Program-made: the position numbers and the translations under genes
Source of the DNA: DATGZX01 sp035296965
Lineage (GTDB): Bacteria > Planctomycetota > Planctomycetia > Gemmatales > Gemmataceae
NCBI GenBank assembly: GCA_035296965.1
Contig: DATGZX010000211.1
Coordinates: 1 to 19,217 of the forward strand
DNA: 19,217 nt
Reading direction: 5' to 3'
Shown: positions 1 through 7,768 of the stretch, in pieces
Layout: every line of letters begins with the position of its first letter
How positions within the stretch are numbered: the first letter of the stretch is position 1
Notes under the pieces: generated by a model
Databases searched by the model: none
Seen by the model: the letters and a program-made list of their open reading frames with translations, nothing else
What the model was told of the DNA's origin: nothing

Positions 1-90
1 AACAACCCCACGTGAGTAGTAGCAACCATGCGTTCCTCCGGGAAATAGGTGAAAGTCCGGAAGAATCGTAGGCCTGTACACTTGTCCCAA

Positions 91-867
91 TCAAGGCCCT
101 CTCAATAATTGAGGTGGAGTTTGATGCGTTCGCCCTGGGTCGAAATGGAGGTTGGTATAGAACGAGTTGGTGGTGACGAGGGCGGAACCGGCGGCAAAGT
201 TGTATCCGGCTGTCACGAGCACGTGATAATCTCCGAATTCCTTGCCGGCGGTGAGATAAGGAGCGAGGTACGCTGGGCCGCTGCCTTGGAAGATATCCTT
301 CGACCCGCTCGGCGCCTCCCAGATCAGACCGCCCGTGAGGAGGAACTGATCGCACACGTCGCGGACCAGGGTGTATTGCACGAAGCCGCCCAGGTTGGCC
401 CAACCTTCGCGCTCCTGGTTGTAATGGCCCACGGCGTAGCCGCCGTTGCTCAGGCCCGCGCACAGCCGATCGGTAAGGGCCACGCTAATGCCTGCGCCAT
501 ACGCCTGGATGTCGCCGCCGGGAAGTGGACGAAACGAGTCGGTCCACTCGCTGACGAACAGGGGCCAGAGCTGAGTCAGAGAGCGTGGATCGAAGTTGCG
601 CGTGGGATTGCTGAGGAAGCCGATGAAGCCGGGAAAGGCGCGATCGCTGGGAAACAGACCGTCCTGGCTCTGGCTGTCCACGAATACCGACGAGCCCTCC
701 AGGGAGCTCGGGGGCAGGAATTCATGGGCGGCGTCGGTCGTGCCTGGCAAGGTTTGCGGCGGCGGGGCGGGCTGCTGAGCGATGGCGAAAGAGCCGGTCG
801 CAAGGGCGAACGATGCGGCCAGAAAATACAAGCAACTGTTGAAAATACTGCTGCTTCGGAGCGCCAT
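91..867 (-). CDS. Exported, probably outer-membrane beta-barrel-like protein, C-terminally truncated
   Basis: The ATG at 867 is preferred because GGAGG lies 8 bases upstream and it opens a typical signal peptide (positively charged start, hydrophobic stretch about residues 9-30 ending in AIAQQ). The open frame extends further upstream to 969, but that extension is Arg/Cys-rich and looks non-coding. The mature part (258 codons in all) is rich in Gly, Tyr, Phe and aromatic-flanked short strands, with phrases such as LLTGGLIWEAPSG and LVTAGYNFAAGS. This is the style of planctomycete outer-membrane or porin-like proteins. No enzymatic motif is visible. The last 13 or so residues (from about RTHQTPP) lose that character, so the natural C-terminal strands seem to be missing. 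It stands alone, divergent from the plus-strand genes to its right. Exact family not recognised. Confidence 0.6.
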   Translation of the reverse strand: MALRSSSIFNSCLYFLAASFALATGSFAIAQQPAPPPQTLPGTTDAAHEFLPPSSLEGSSVFVDSQSQDGLFPSDRAFPGFIGFLSNPTRNFDPRSLTQLWPLFVSEWTDSFRPLPGGDIQAYGAGISVALTDRLCAGLSNGGYAVGHYNQEREGWANLGGFVQYTLVRDVCDQFLLTGGLIWEAPSGSKDIFQGSGPAYLAPYLTAGKEFGDYHVLVTAGYNFAAGSALVTTNSFYTNLHFDPGRTHQTPPQLLRGP

Positions 868-1446
868 CCTTGGAACCTCCATAGCATAGAGAGAAGTCCG
901 GCGGCGGCCACGCACGCAAAATCGGCACAACCGGCAACATCCATTCCAGTCGCGAAATCCGTTCTTCATGAATTAAGTCGAACCGAAGCTACGTCCCAAT
1001 CCACCCTTACAGGTTGCTTGCAGCAAGATTGCTCTGCTGATCTGAACGATTATTTCGAGCGTAGCTGATGTAACGGTCCTTGCACTGGCATCTGTGGACC
1101 GCGTACATCCCAGCCAAGTGCAAGCGGCAAGCCAAAGGGGAGGGCGAGGCGTCTTGCCAGTCTCGGCGCCTCACTTCACGCCCAGGCGCGGCCAAGGACT
1201 CCGTATCCAGTCCGCGGAACGACTAGAAAACTATAATGACCAGGTGCGAGGGCATGGTTCAAAAGCCATGCTGCTCGGGTAACGGAGCTTATAGGGCAAG
1301 CTGCTAGCTTGCCGCTGATTGCGGAGGAGCAAGCTGGCAGCTTGCTCTGGGAGAGTTGCGACCTGGATTTGAACCGCCCCCCAACGCAGCATGAACGGGA
1401 TGACCGTTACGCCATCGTCACCTAGGTTTTTTTGGAGGATGTGATC
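868..1446. other. Intergenic region with hairpin repeats near its right end
   Basis: This 579-base spacer separates the divergent membrane protein and SpoIIAA-like genes. Short frames exist on both strands, but none has a convincing ribosome binding site or protein-like composition. The right part holds a cluster of three hairpins, listed separately. Promoters for both divergent genes should lie here, but I cannot place them with confidence. Confidence 0.6.
1295..1347. repeat. Cluster of three adjacent hairpins (REP-like)
   Basis: Three inverted repeats follow one another. The first is GGCAAGCT-GCT-AGCTTGCC (1295-1313), perfect 8-base arms. The second is CCGC-TGATT-GCGG (1312-1324), which overlaps the end of the first by two bases. 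The third is GAGCAAGCT-GGC-AGCTTGCTC (1327-1347), perfect 9-base arms. The first and third share the core GCAAGCT/AGCTTGC, so they look like two copies of one palindrome. No T-tract follows, so a simple intrinsic terminator is unlikely. A dispersed intergenic palindromic repeat is the best description. Confidence 0.75.
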
Positions 1447-1806
1447 GTGATCGACCAACTGCCGGAAAGTACCGACAAAACTCTCGCATTCAAATTGTCA
1501 GGCAAGCTGCACGACGAGGACTACAAGAAGTTTGTCCCACTGATCGACGCCGCGGTTACCAAGGGGGGCAAGATTCGGCTCCTCGCCCAGTTCCACGATT
1601 TTCACGGCTGGGACCTGCACGCGCTGTGGGATGATATCAAGTTCTCCACTACGCATTGCCTCGCGATCGAGCGCATCGCGCTGGTCGGTGAAAAGAAGTG
1701 GGAAGCGTGGATGTCCAAGGTCTGCAAGCCGTTCACGATGGCCAAGATCAAGTACTTCGACGCGGCAGAGATCGCTGCCGCCTGGGCCTGGATCAATGAA
1801 CCGTAG
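1447..1806 (+). CDS. SpoIIAA-like (STAS-fold related) small protein
   Basis: The 119-residue product fits the SpoIIAA-like family in length and motifs: an N-terminal beta strand, SGKLHDEDYKKF near residues 18-29, GKIRLL, GWDLHALWDDIKF, ERIALVGEKKWEAW, and a C-terminal acidic AAEIAAAWAWI helix. In this family the fold resembles anti-sigma-factor antagonists, but most members have no proven partner and act as small cytoplasmic proteins of unknown role. The start is chosen as GTG at 1447 because GGAGG (1434-1438) sits 8 bases before it and the family usually begins just ahead of the LPES-like segment. An in-frame TTG at 1432 would overlap the ribosome binding site. It is 88 bases upstream of the next plus-strand gene. 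Confidence 0.8.
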   Translation: MIDQLPESTDKTLAFKLSGKLHDEDYKKFVPLIDAAVTKGGKIRLLAQFHDFHGWDLHALWDDIKFSTTHCLAIERIALVGEKKWEAWMSKVCKPFTMAKIKYFDAAEIAAAWAWINEP

Positions 1807-1894
1807 GAATCGTTCCGGCCAGGAGGTCGGATTCTCATCAAGACCGACGTGGGCAGTCGTTATGGGAGATGGTGCTGGAGTGTTGAGGTTCCTC

Positions 1895-2638
1895 ATGAAA
1901 CCTATCGCGCAGTCCTTGCTTTGCATCGCCTGGGCTTTCATTGCGTCATCGGCAGCGCAGCCCGGCGAGAAGGCGCCGGTCCTCGCCGCATGGTACGGCC
2001 TTCTGCCGCCCTGCCAGAAGCATCTCCATCCCATGTACGACCAACCTGTCATCGACAAGAAAAAAGGCGTTGGCAGCACCTACTCCCAAACTGCCCGATT
2101 TGATGCGCTGACCGACTTGCCGCGCTCCTTTCGTGTAACCCTGGCACGCGACCCTGACTTCAAGAAGCGGTTCGGCCGGGACGCGATGAAGGATGCACCC
2201 GTGACGACCCTCGAACTCGGCAAGCGCGCGGCATGGGTCTGGACCGACAACAAGAAGGTCGTCGTCCCAATCGGTGACGACAAAGCTGTCTTGATCGATG
2301 TTGATCCCTATTCGCAGGGGATGGCACTCGTGGAATATGCAAAGTCGCTCGACTATGACCGAATTGAAAAAGCACTAACCAAACCGCCGCGCACGGACTT
2401 CACCCCAACGCTTCGGACTTTCGACGTGTTCAAGAAGGGTGACTCCAGCCTCGGCCTGTACGAATGGGCCGGCCCGGCGAGCACTCTCGAGCAGGTCGGC
2501 ACGAAAGAGGACGAGCGCTTTCGCTGGACTTATTCGCTGAAGGATGGCTCGAAGGTCATCGTCCTGACAGCTGGAAAGCAAATCGAGTCGATGACGCATG
2601 AGGCAGCGGACGGCAAGATTATCGAGTTGCAGAAATGA
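1895..2638 (+). CDS. Exported protein of unknown function
   Basis: The ATG at 1895 is preceded by GAGG at 1885-1888 and begins a clear signal peptide (KPIAQSLLCIAWAFIASSAAQ). An in-frame GTG at 1880 is an alternative that would only add five residues. The 247-residue product has no transmembrane segment after the signal, so it is probably periplasmic or surface-exposed. The mature part is Lys/Asp-rich and soluble-looking, with a central beta-rich portion (AAWVWTDNKKVVVPIGDDKAVLIDVDP) and a C-terminal portion (LGLYEWAGP, then SLKDGSKVIVLTAGKQIESM) that reads like repeated beta strands. I see no catalytic motif and do not recognise the family. It follows the SpoIIAA-like gene on the same strand and could be cotranscribed with it. 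Confidence 0.75.
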   Translation: MKPIAQSLLCIAWAFIASSAAQPGEKAPVLAAWYGLLPPCQKHLHPMYDQPVIDKKKGVGSTYSQTARFDALTDLPRSFRVTLARDPDFKKRFGRDAMKDAPVTTLELGKRAAWVWTDNKKVVVPIGDDKAVLIDVDPYSQGMALVEYAKSLDYDRIEKALTKPPRTDFTPTLRTFDVFKKGDSSLGLYEWAGPASTLEQVGTKEDERFRWTYSLKDGSKVIVLTAGKQIESMTHEAADGKIIELQK

Positions 2639-2944
2639 CCGAATGGCTGGCTGCTAACGCTACATCACCGTGCACGATTCCGCTGATACTAGCCCGATGC
2701 ATCAACGAGGGCCTCGCTAACGCGTCGGGCTAGTATCAGCCGATTTGCACACGGTCATTCAGGTTCGCGTGCGGTCACGGTCACATTGCCCCTGGTGGTC
2801 ATCCGGGGTGGACTGACTGCAAATCTACTCGTCACTCAGCCGAGTCTGGAAAAGGAAGGTAAGGTTTAATGGAACATCCGGCTATCGCGAACGGCTGGAC
2901 CAATCTGGATGATGTTTGTGACGTGGGCCATTTAAGGACTGGGC
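2639..2944. other. Intergenic region with one large palindrome
   Basis: This 306-base spacer lies between two plus-strand genes. Its main content is the long inverted repeat at 2682-2740. A 56-codon plus-strand frame starting with ATG at 2870 has a purine-rich stretch before it but runs into the DUF4112 gene in another frame and looks spurious. Confidence 0.55.
2682..2740. repeat. Long inverted repeat with perfect 16-base arms
   Basis: The left arm GCTGATACTAGCCCGA (2682-2697) is the exact reverse complement of the right arm at 2725-2740. The inner 27 bases also pair imperfectly (ACGAGG with CCTCGC), so the whole 59 bases can fold into one hairpin. From memory, the core CTAGCCCGA next to GCGTTAGCGAGG resembles intergenic repeats of planctomycete genomes. 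It lies about 45 bases after the stop of the exported protein gene and could stop or stabilise its transcript, but no T-tract follows. Confidence 0.75.
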
Positions 2945-3556
2945 ATGAATGTGGACGGCTACGATTCTCGGCAGCCGCATGCGCGCATCGCAAAGGTCCA
3001 GACCGATTACTCCAGCGTGCGCCAACCTGGCCTGAATGAGATCGCATACCACCTCACAGCGCCTGGGCAACCCCCGCTAGTCCTGCTCGATAAACTGAGC
3101 TTCGTCATGGACAGGCTGTTCCAGATTCCCGGCACGAGGCTTCGGCTGGGCTTGAATACAATTCTACTGGTCGTGCCGGTGCTCGGCGACCTCATTCCGA
3201 GCCTGGTGAGCGTCTTGATCTTGATCGTTGGATTGAACCACTACCGGGTGCCCCGAATCGTCGCGGCCCGGATGATGCTCAATACGTGCCTCGACGCCGT
3301 ACTCGGCTGGATTCCCATTCTGGGCGACCTCTTCGATCTCTTCTTCAAGGCGGACACTCGCAACGTGCGTCTCCTGCAGGAATATGCGGAGCTGGGCGAC
3401 GGGACGCCGCGCACTACCTGGCATCACTGGGTATTCGTGGTTGGTGTTCTCCTATTCTTTGGAGCCCTGTGCCTGGTCATCGCCCTGTGTACCATCGCTT
3501 TGATCCGCTGGATGAACCACACGGTCAATCACATGTTCGGGGGGATAGCATCCTGA
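2945..3556 (+). CDS. DUF4112 domain-containing membrane protein
   Basis: The 203-residue protein carries the DUF4112 signature: an IPGTRLRLGLN segment (residues 61-71) with a first membrane stretch and VLGDLIP (79-85), then RMMLNTCLDAVLGWIPILGDLFD (109-131), then the conserved FKADTRN (134-140). A second strongly hydrophobic helix lies at about 163-190. The family is an inner-membrane protein of unknown function with a duplicated P-x-x-GD pattern. AAGGA at 2934-2938 sits 6 bases before the ATG. The N-terminal 45 residues are longer than the core domain and poorly structured. The next gene is on the opposite strand and converges on it, so it is probably transcribed alone or from the upstream gene. 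Confidence 0.85.
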   Translation: MNVDGYDSRQPHARIAKVQTDYSSVRQPGLNEIAYHLTAPGQPPLVLLDKLSFVMDRLFQIPGTRLRLGLNTILLVVPVLGDLIPSLVSVLILIVGLNHYRVPRIVAARMMLNTCLDAVLGWIPILGDLFDLFFKADTRNVRLLQEYAELGDGTPRTTWHHWVFVVGVLLFFGALCLVIALCTIALIRWMNHTVNHMFGGIAS

Positions 3557-3824
3557 CACTTTCTGCGGAAAGAGTGCGATGGCCCCGGTGACATATCGGT
3601 TGGTATCTTGAATCGACAACAGAAGCCGGGCCAGAGGATGCCCATGCCCATCGCGAACCAGACCGGCCTGGCCGCTTCGCGGGCGAGATTCGTCTGCTCC
3701 CATCGGCCGTCGGGACTACAAGGAGGACGCCGTGGAGCGCATCACGCGCGGCATCTGAGTGCGATCCCTCGGCGAGGCGCAGCCTGGCGTGCGTAAGGGT
3801 TGCCCGCCCTGCGAACTCGAATCC

Positions 3825-5357
3825 TCACTGCTCGACCTTCCCTGGCCCCCACAACGCCCTCCCTGGTTTGGCGCCGGTGTGCTCGCCGTCCTTCAACACC
3901 TGCACGCCGTTGACAAACACATCGCGAACGCCGACCGCGTATTGATGGGGCTTCTCGTAGGTCGCCCGGTCTGCGATGGTCTTCGGATCGAAGACGACCA
4001 CGTCGGCGAAATAGCCCTCGTGCAGCAGGCCACGGTGATCGAGTCCCAAGTTCGTCGCGGGCAGATGGGTGAGCTTGCGGATCGCCTTTTCCAGAGACAG
4101 CAGTTTCTCCTCGCGGACGTACCTGCCCAACAGTCGCGCGAAATTGCCGTACGCCCGCGGGTGGGGAATCGACTTGAGAAACACGCCCTCCGGCGCTTGC
4201 GCGGCCTCGTCGCACCCGAAGCTGACCCACGGCAGCGGGACCAGCTTGCGGATGTTCTCTTCGGCGGTGATGAAGTACGCGGTGCCGATGCTCGACTGGT
4301 CCTCGACGAGTAGGTCCAGCAGGGTCTCCACCGGGTCCTTGCCGCGCTGCCGGGCGATCAGGGCCAGACTCTTTCCCTGGAGCGGTTTCAGCGATTCCTG
4401 CTTGAAGCCGATGAGCAGGATGTTCTCCGGGGAGCCAGCGTTGTGATAGAAGTTGGGCCAGTCGGTTTTGTGGCGGATGTCGGCCAGAATGCGCTTTCGG
4501 CTGTCCGGATCGCGCAGCCGGTGGCGCATGGCGATCTCGCCGCCCTCCATTGCCCACGGGGGGATGCAGGCGGTAAGCGGGGCGGCGCCGGCAGTGTAGC
4601 AGTACATATTGGCTGTGATCGCCAGCCCCTCACGCCGGGCCGCTTCCACACGGGCGACCGCGGCGTCCATCTTCTTCCAGTTGCTCTTCCCGGCCGCCTT
4701 GAAGTGGTAGATCTCCGCCGGGATCTTCGCCTCGCGGCTGATGCGGATCGCCTCGTCGATTCCCTCCAAAAGCCTGTCGCCTTCGCTGCGCATGTGGGTG
4801 ATGTATTTCCCCTGGTGCCGGGCCGCGACCTTGCAGAGCGCAATGAGTTCCTCGGTATCGGCGTAGTAGGCTGGGGAGTACTCCAGGGCCGTGGCGATGC
4901 CCAGGGCGCCGTCGCGCATCTCTCGGTCGACGAGCTGGCACATCCGTTCCAGTTCGGCGGCCGACGGCTTCTTGTTCTCCAGTCCGAGGACGTATTCGCG
5001 GACGGTAGTCGCACCTAGGTACGACGCCACGTTCTGGGAAACTCCCGTGCGCTGGAGGAAATGCAAGTAGTCGCTCAGAGTGCTCCATTCGATTTCGTAC
5101 TTGATGTCGGTCTGCTCCGCCTTCATGCGCTTCTTGATGGCAGGGTTGACGGGGCCCCACGACCAGCCCTCGCCCATGATCTGTGTGGTGACGCCCTGTC
5201 GGACCTCGCTCTGACCGCGGCCATCCACCAGAAGGGATTCGGTGGACCAGCTCAGCATGTTGATGAACCCGGGGGCGACCGCCAGGCCATTCGCATCTAC
5301 CACGCCTTTAGCTGTCGCCCCTGCCAGGTCTCCCAGGGCGGCGATGCGCTCGCCCTT
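3825..5357 (-). pseudogene. D-aminoacylase-type amidohydrolase half of a frameshifted fusion gene
   Basis: This frame encodes about 510 residues of an N-acyl-D-amino-acid deacylase-like amidohydrolase. Seen motifs: KGERIAALGD; APGFINMLSW, where the family normally has a metal-binding H-x-H; THMRSEGD; IYHFKAAGKSNW; FGCDEAAQ; HPRAYGNFARLLGRYVRE; and a final GLLHEGYFADVVVFDP. Its missing N-terminal strands (FDVLIRNGTVYDGTGN and onward) are in the frame of the upstream CocE-like gene and join perfectly at 5357-5360 if one base is added. There is no plausible start codon or ribosome binding site at the join; the first in-frame GTG (5303) would cut off the N-terminal sheet. The family removes acyl groups from D-amino acids. 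With the altered metal site and the frameshift, activity here is doubtful. Confidence 0.8.
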
Positions 5358-7249
5358 AAGAGGCCCACGTCGGCCCGCCGGGGCGGGTTGCCCGTGCCGT
5401 CGTACACCGTCCCATTGCGGATCAATACGTCGAACGGCTCGCTGCGCGACGCCTGGACGGTCGGGATCTCCAAGTAACTCGAATGCTCGGCATCCTGATA
5501 CAACGTGACGCGCGCCGACCGCGCGTCCTTCCGCGACTCCGCAGCCACCTCGCCGCCACTGTTGTAGTTCTTCTCCCAATACCGCGAGTTCGGCGAGTAG
5601 AAGACCAGGCGCAGGCGGCTTCCCTTCTCCAGCCTGCGGGAGAACCAATTGAACGACTGGAATTCGTAGCGATTGATCTCCCCGGGCTTGACCAGATGTT
5701 CTTTGCGCAAGGACTCGCGATAACGCGCCCGCATTCGGTCTCCGGCGAGAGCGATACTGGTCCCATCTTTCTTGATCTCGTAGACGCTCACCACGAAATC
5801 TGTGTCGGGTACGTCCAAGGCGATCCAAGCCACGAACTTCAGATAGCCAGTAAGCACGGTGGCCTCAGGCAAGGGCTCACTGTGGTACACGAGACCGTTG
5901 CCCGAGAGTTCTAGCGCCAGGCCTTGATCGAGAGGATGGGGCTTGTCGTCTGTAAGTTCAAGATCAAACCAGTCGGTAATTTCACGAAGATCCAGCGGAT
6001 CGTAGTGGTACCTGGCTGGCGCCGCCTGCCTAGGCTTCGTCCGGCTAACCACGCCGGCGCGAAAGACACCGTGGCCGGAGCCGTCGGGAGTGGTAAGGTA
6101 CAACTTTTGAGGCTTGCTCCGCACCGCCTCCAGGCTGTCGGCGAACTTCCATTCTTCCGCGCCAGCCACATAGTAAGCCACGCGCTTTTCGAGAAAAGCC
6201 GGCTTCTTGCCACCCTTCATCGTCCAGTCGTACCACTCTTTATGCAGCCTGTTGAGGTCCAAGAGGCTCGCCTTGCCAAACTTGAGTCCGCCAAGTTCCG
6301 GGGCCGGCGTGCGCGTTCCGGCGTGGTCCCAGGGGCCCATGAGGAGGAAGTGCTGTGCCTTGGCCTTGGCAGTTCCATGTTGCATGTGCCGTCGATAATA
6401 CGCCATCGCGCCTGGCTGATCGCCGTCGTAATGGCCCGTGATGGTGAGGATGGGTACTTCAATTCGTGCATATTGCCCCGGAGTGGGGGCCATCGCATCC
6501 AGGTATTCATCCGGCACGCGATGCTCAAGCCATTTCTGGAAATTGGGCGACGGGTTGCCCACTAGTGTATCGAGCTTCTGGAAAGGCACGTGCTCCTCAT
6601 AGCGTTGCCGATACTTGTTCATCCAGAAGCTGGAATCAAATGCGAGCTTTTGGTTGGGTGTCACACCGCTGGCAAACGTAAGCCACTGGATGGCGTAGGA
6701 CATGAAAATGTTATTCTCCGCCGGGAAATCCACACCGGGATGAGCGGCGGCCGCCGGGACGATCGTGGTCAGGTGAGACGGAAGTTCTTTGAGAGTGGAC
6801 CACTGGTTGAACCCGGCATAAGAGCCGCCCCACATGGCTACCTTGCCGTTGCACCAGGGTTGCCGGGCCAGCCACTCCACCACGTCGTGGCCGTCATGCC
6901 CGTCGTTGGCAAAGGGCTCGAACTGCCCCCCGGAATTGCCGCGCCCGCGCACATCTACCAGCGCAAAGACGTAGTCGTTGCGCGCGAAGTACATGGCCCG
7001 GTAGTGATAGTTATCGCTGATGTAGGGCGTCATCGTGAAGATGACCGGCAGGGCCTCCCTGCTCCCTTGCGGCTTGTAGAGCGTCGCGTTGAGCTTCACG
7101 CCGTCACGCATGGGGATCTTCACGCCCCAGACCAGATCGACTTGTTTTTCGGAAGCAGGAGGTCCACCATTCGCGTTATGCCCAGTCAAATTTCCCGAGA
7201 ATCCAAAAACTGCAAGAGCCAGGATGAATGGCCAATCTCGTTTGCTCAT
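5297..7249 (-). CDS. CocE/NonD-family serine hydrolase (X-Pro dipeptidyl-peptidase-like), N-terminal half of a frameshifted fusion
   Basis: The ATG at 7249 follows GGAGG by 7 bases and opens a signal peptide (SKRDWPFILALAVFGFSG). The alpha/beta hydrolase domain begins at VKIPMRDGVKLNATLYKP. It has the nucleophile Ser143 in GGSYAG, the acid Asp275 in GHYDGD and His309 in GPWDHAG: a complete triad with cocaine-esterase-like spacing. The C-terminal jelly-roll domain of X-Pro peptidases runs from about residue 370 to 605, ending HSSYLEIPTVQ. The family hydrolyses esters or cleaves peptides after proline. After residue 605 the frame enters an amidohydrolase N-terminus (DVLIRNGTVYDGTGN) until a frameshift near residue 631. 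The last 20 or so residues, to the stop at 5297, are out of frame and meaningless. Restoring one base would give a fusion of about 1140 residues. Confidence 0.85.
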   Translation of the reverse strand: MSKRDWPFILALAVFGFSGNLTGHNANGGPPASEKQVDLVWGVKIPMRDGVKLNATLYKPQGSREALPVIFTMTPYISDNYHYRAMYFARNDYVFALVDVRGRGNSGGQFEPFANDGHDGHDVVEWLARQPWCNGKVAMWGGSYAGFNQWSTLKELPSHLTTIVPAAAAHPGVDFPAENNIFMSYAIQWLTFASGVTPNQKLAFDSSFWMNKYRQRYEEHVPFQKLDTLVGNPSPNFQKWLEHRVPDEYLDAMAPTPGQYARIEVPILTITGHYDGDQPGAMAYYRRHMQHGTAKAKAQHFLLMGPWDHAGTRTPAPELGGLKFGKASLLDLNRLHKEWYDWTMKGGKKPAFLEKRVAYYVAGAEEWKFADSLEAVRSKPQKLYLTTPDGSGHGVFRAGVVSRTKPRQAAPARYHYDPLDLREITDWFDLELTDDKPHPLDQGLALELSGNGLVYHSEPLPEATVLTGYLKFVAWIALDVPDTDFVVSVYEIKKDGTSIALAGDRMRARYRESLRKEHLVKPGEINRYEFQSFNWFSRRLEKGSRLRLVFYSPNSRYWEKNYNSGGEVAAESRKDARSARVTLYQDAEHSSYLEIPTVQASRSEPFDVLIRNGTVYDGTGNPPRRADVGLLRASASPPWETWQGRQLKAW

Positions 7250-7383
7250 TGAAGAACCTCCGCAGCACTTCGCCAGCGTAAACGGCAACCGGCATCGCAA
7301 TGGGGAAATGCCCTCCTTAGGGCACCCCTGGCTGGCGGTCGCCCTCGAGGTCGGCCGCCACGCGCGACAGGGGATTTGGTCGA

Positions 7384-7551
7384 TTACTTGCGCTCGATCT
7401 CATTGGCCACGTGAGGCGGCAACTCCTCCTTCAAGGGCGTGCGCTGGAGCGTGTTGGGGTCAACATCGAAGCCCTTCGGGTAATACTCAGTCCGCAGCTT
7501 CACTTCGACAATCAAGAACGTGTACTTGGCGTCGGTACTCTCGGGTTAGTG
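7384..7551 (-). pseudogene. Startless gene remnant
   Basis: Between an upstream in-frame stop (TAA at 7552-7554) and TAA at 7384, the minus strand reads about 55 protein-like codons, including YTFLIVEVKLRTEYYPKGF and TPLKEELPPHVANEIERK. The hydrophobic/charged alternation and ordinary codon choice suggest the C-terminus of a decayed gene, but there is no start codon or ribosome binding site. I do not recognise the family. Chance is possible. Confidence 0.3.
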
Positions 7552-7620
7552 CTTGCCCTTGGCGGCGTGATTGTCGGGAGATCGGGCAGCATGAAACTCT
7601 CTTTGCTCTGACAAAAGCCC

Positions 7621-7641
7621 GCATGGCAAAGAGTGCCATGC
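7621..7641. repeat. Perfect hairpin between the two fusion genes
   Basis: GCATGGCA-AAGAG-TGCCATGC has perfect 8-base arms. Read on the minus strand it lies about 130 bases after the stop of the amidohydrolase/S9 gene and is followed by GGGCTTTTG. It could serve as a weak terminator or be another dispersed palindrome; the T-run is short. Confidence 0.55.
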
Positions 7642-7768
7642 CCCCTTGCGATCCCCAAGCTGGTCCATGTCTTTGTGCCATCAAATTCCCTCCTGCTGCT
7701 GGAGCCGATGAAGCCGCTCGACGTGAATGTACAGGCTGCTCGCGGCGGCGAAGCCGAAAACCATCGAA

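Larger units (their letters stand above)
7250..7768. other. Intergenic region with a possible gene remnant and a hairpin
   Basis: This 519-base gap lies between two minus-strand fusion genes. It contains a protein-like but startless minus-strand fragment (7384-7550) and a perfect hairpin at 7621-7641, both listed separately. No intact gene is visible. It probably also holds the promoter of the CocE-like gene. Confidence 0.5.

Noticed and set aside
1..120. Phrase GGTGAAAGTCCGGAAG with nearby GTAGTAGCAA, reminiscent of bacterial group II intron domain I
   Set aside because: The phrase is on the plus strand near the window edge and the sequence to its right is a gene, not an intron body. No domain V or intron-encoded protein is visible.
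109..1068. Long plus-strand open frame of 319 codons
   Set aside because: It is antisense to the membrane protein gene, Arg/Ala/Glu-rich without domain features, and has no ribosome binding site; the minus-strand gene has a signal peptide and GGAGG.
2870..3043. Short plus-strand frame with purine-rich upstream sequence
   Set aside because: It overlaps the start of the well-supported DUF4112 gene in another frame and reads like shifted coding sequence.
3657..3758. Plus-strand phrase IGRRDYKEDAVERITRGI ending in TGA
   Set aside because: It looks slightly protein-like but is only about 18 residues of good composition, with no start or family match; too little to call a remnant.
5355..5362. Programmed -1 ribosomal frameshifting at the fusion join
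   Set aside because: The bases CTCTTAAGG do not form the X-XXY-YYZ heptamer and no upstream Shine-Dalgarno-like stimulator or following pseudoknot was evident by eye. Mutation or sequencing error is simpler.
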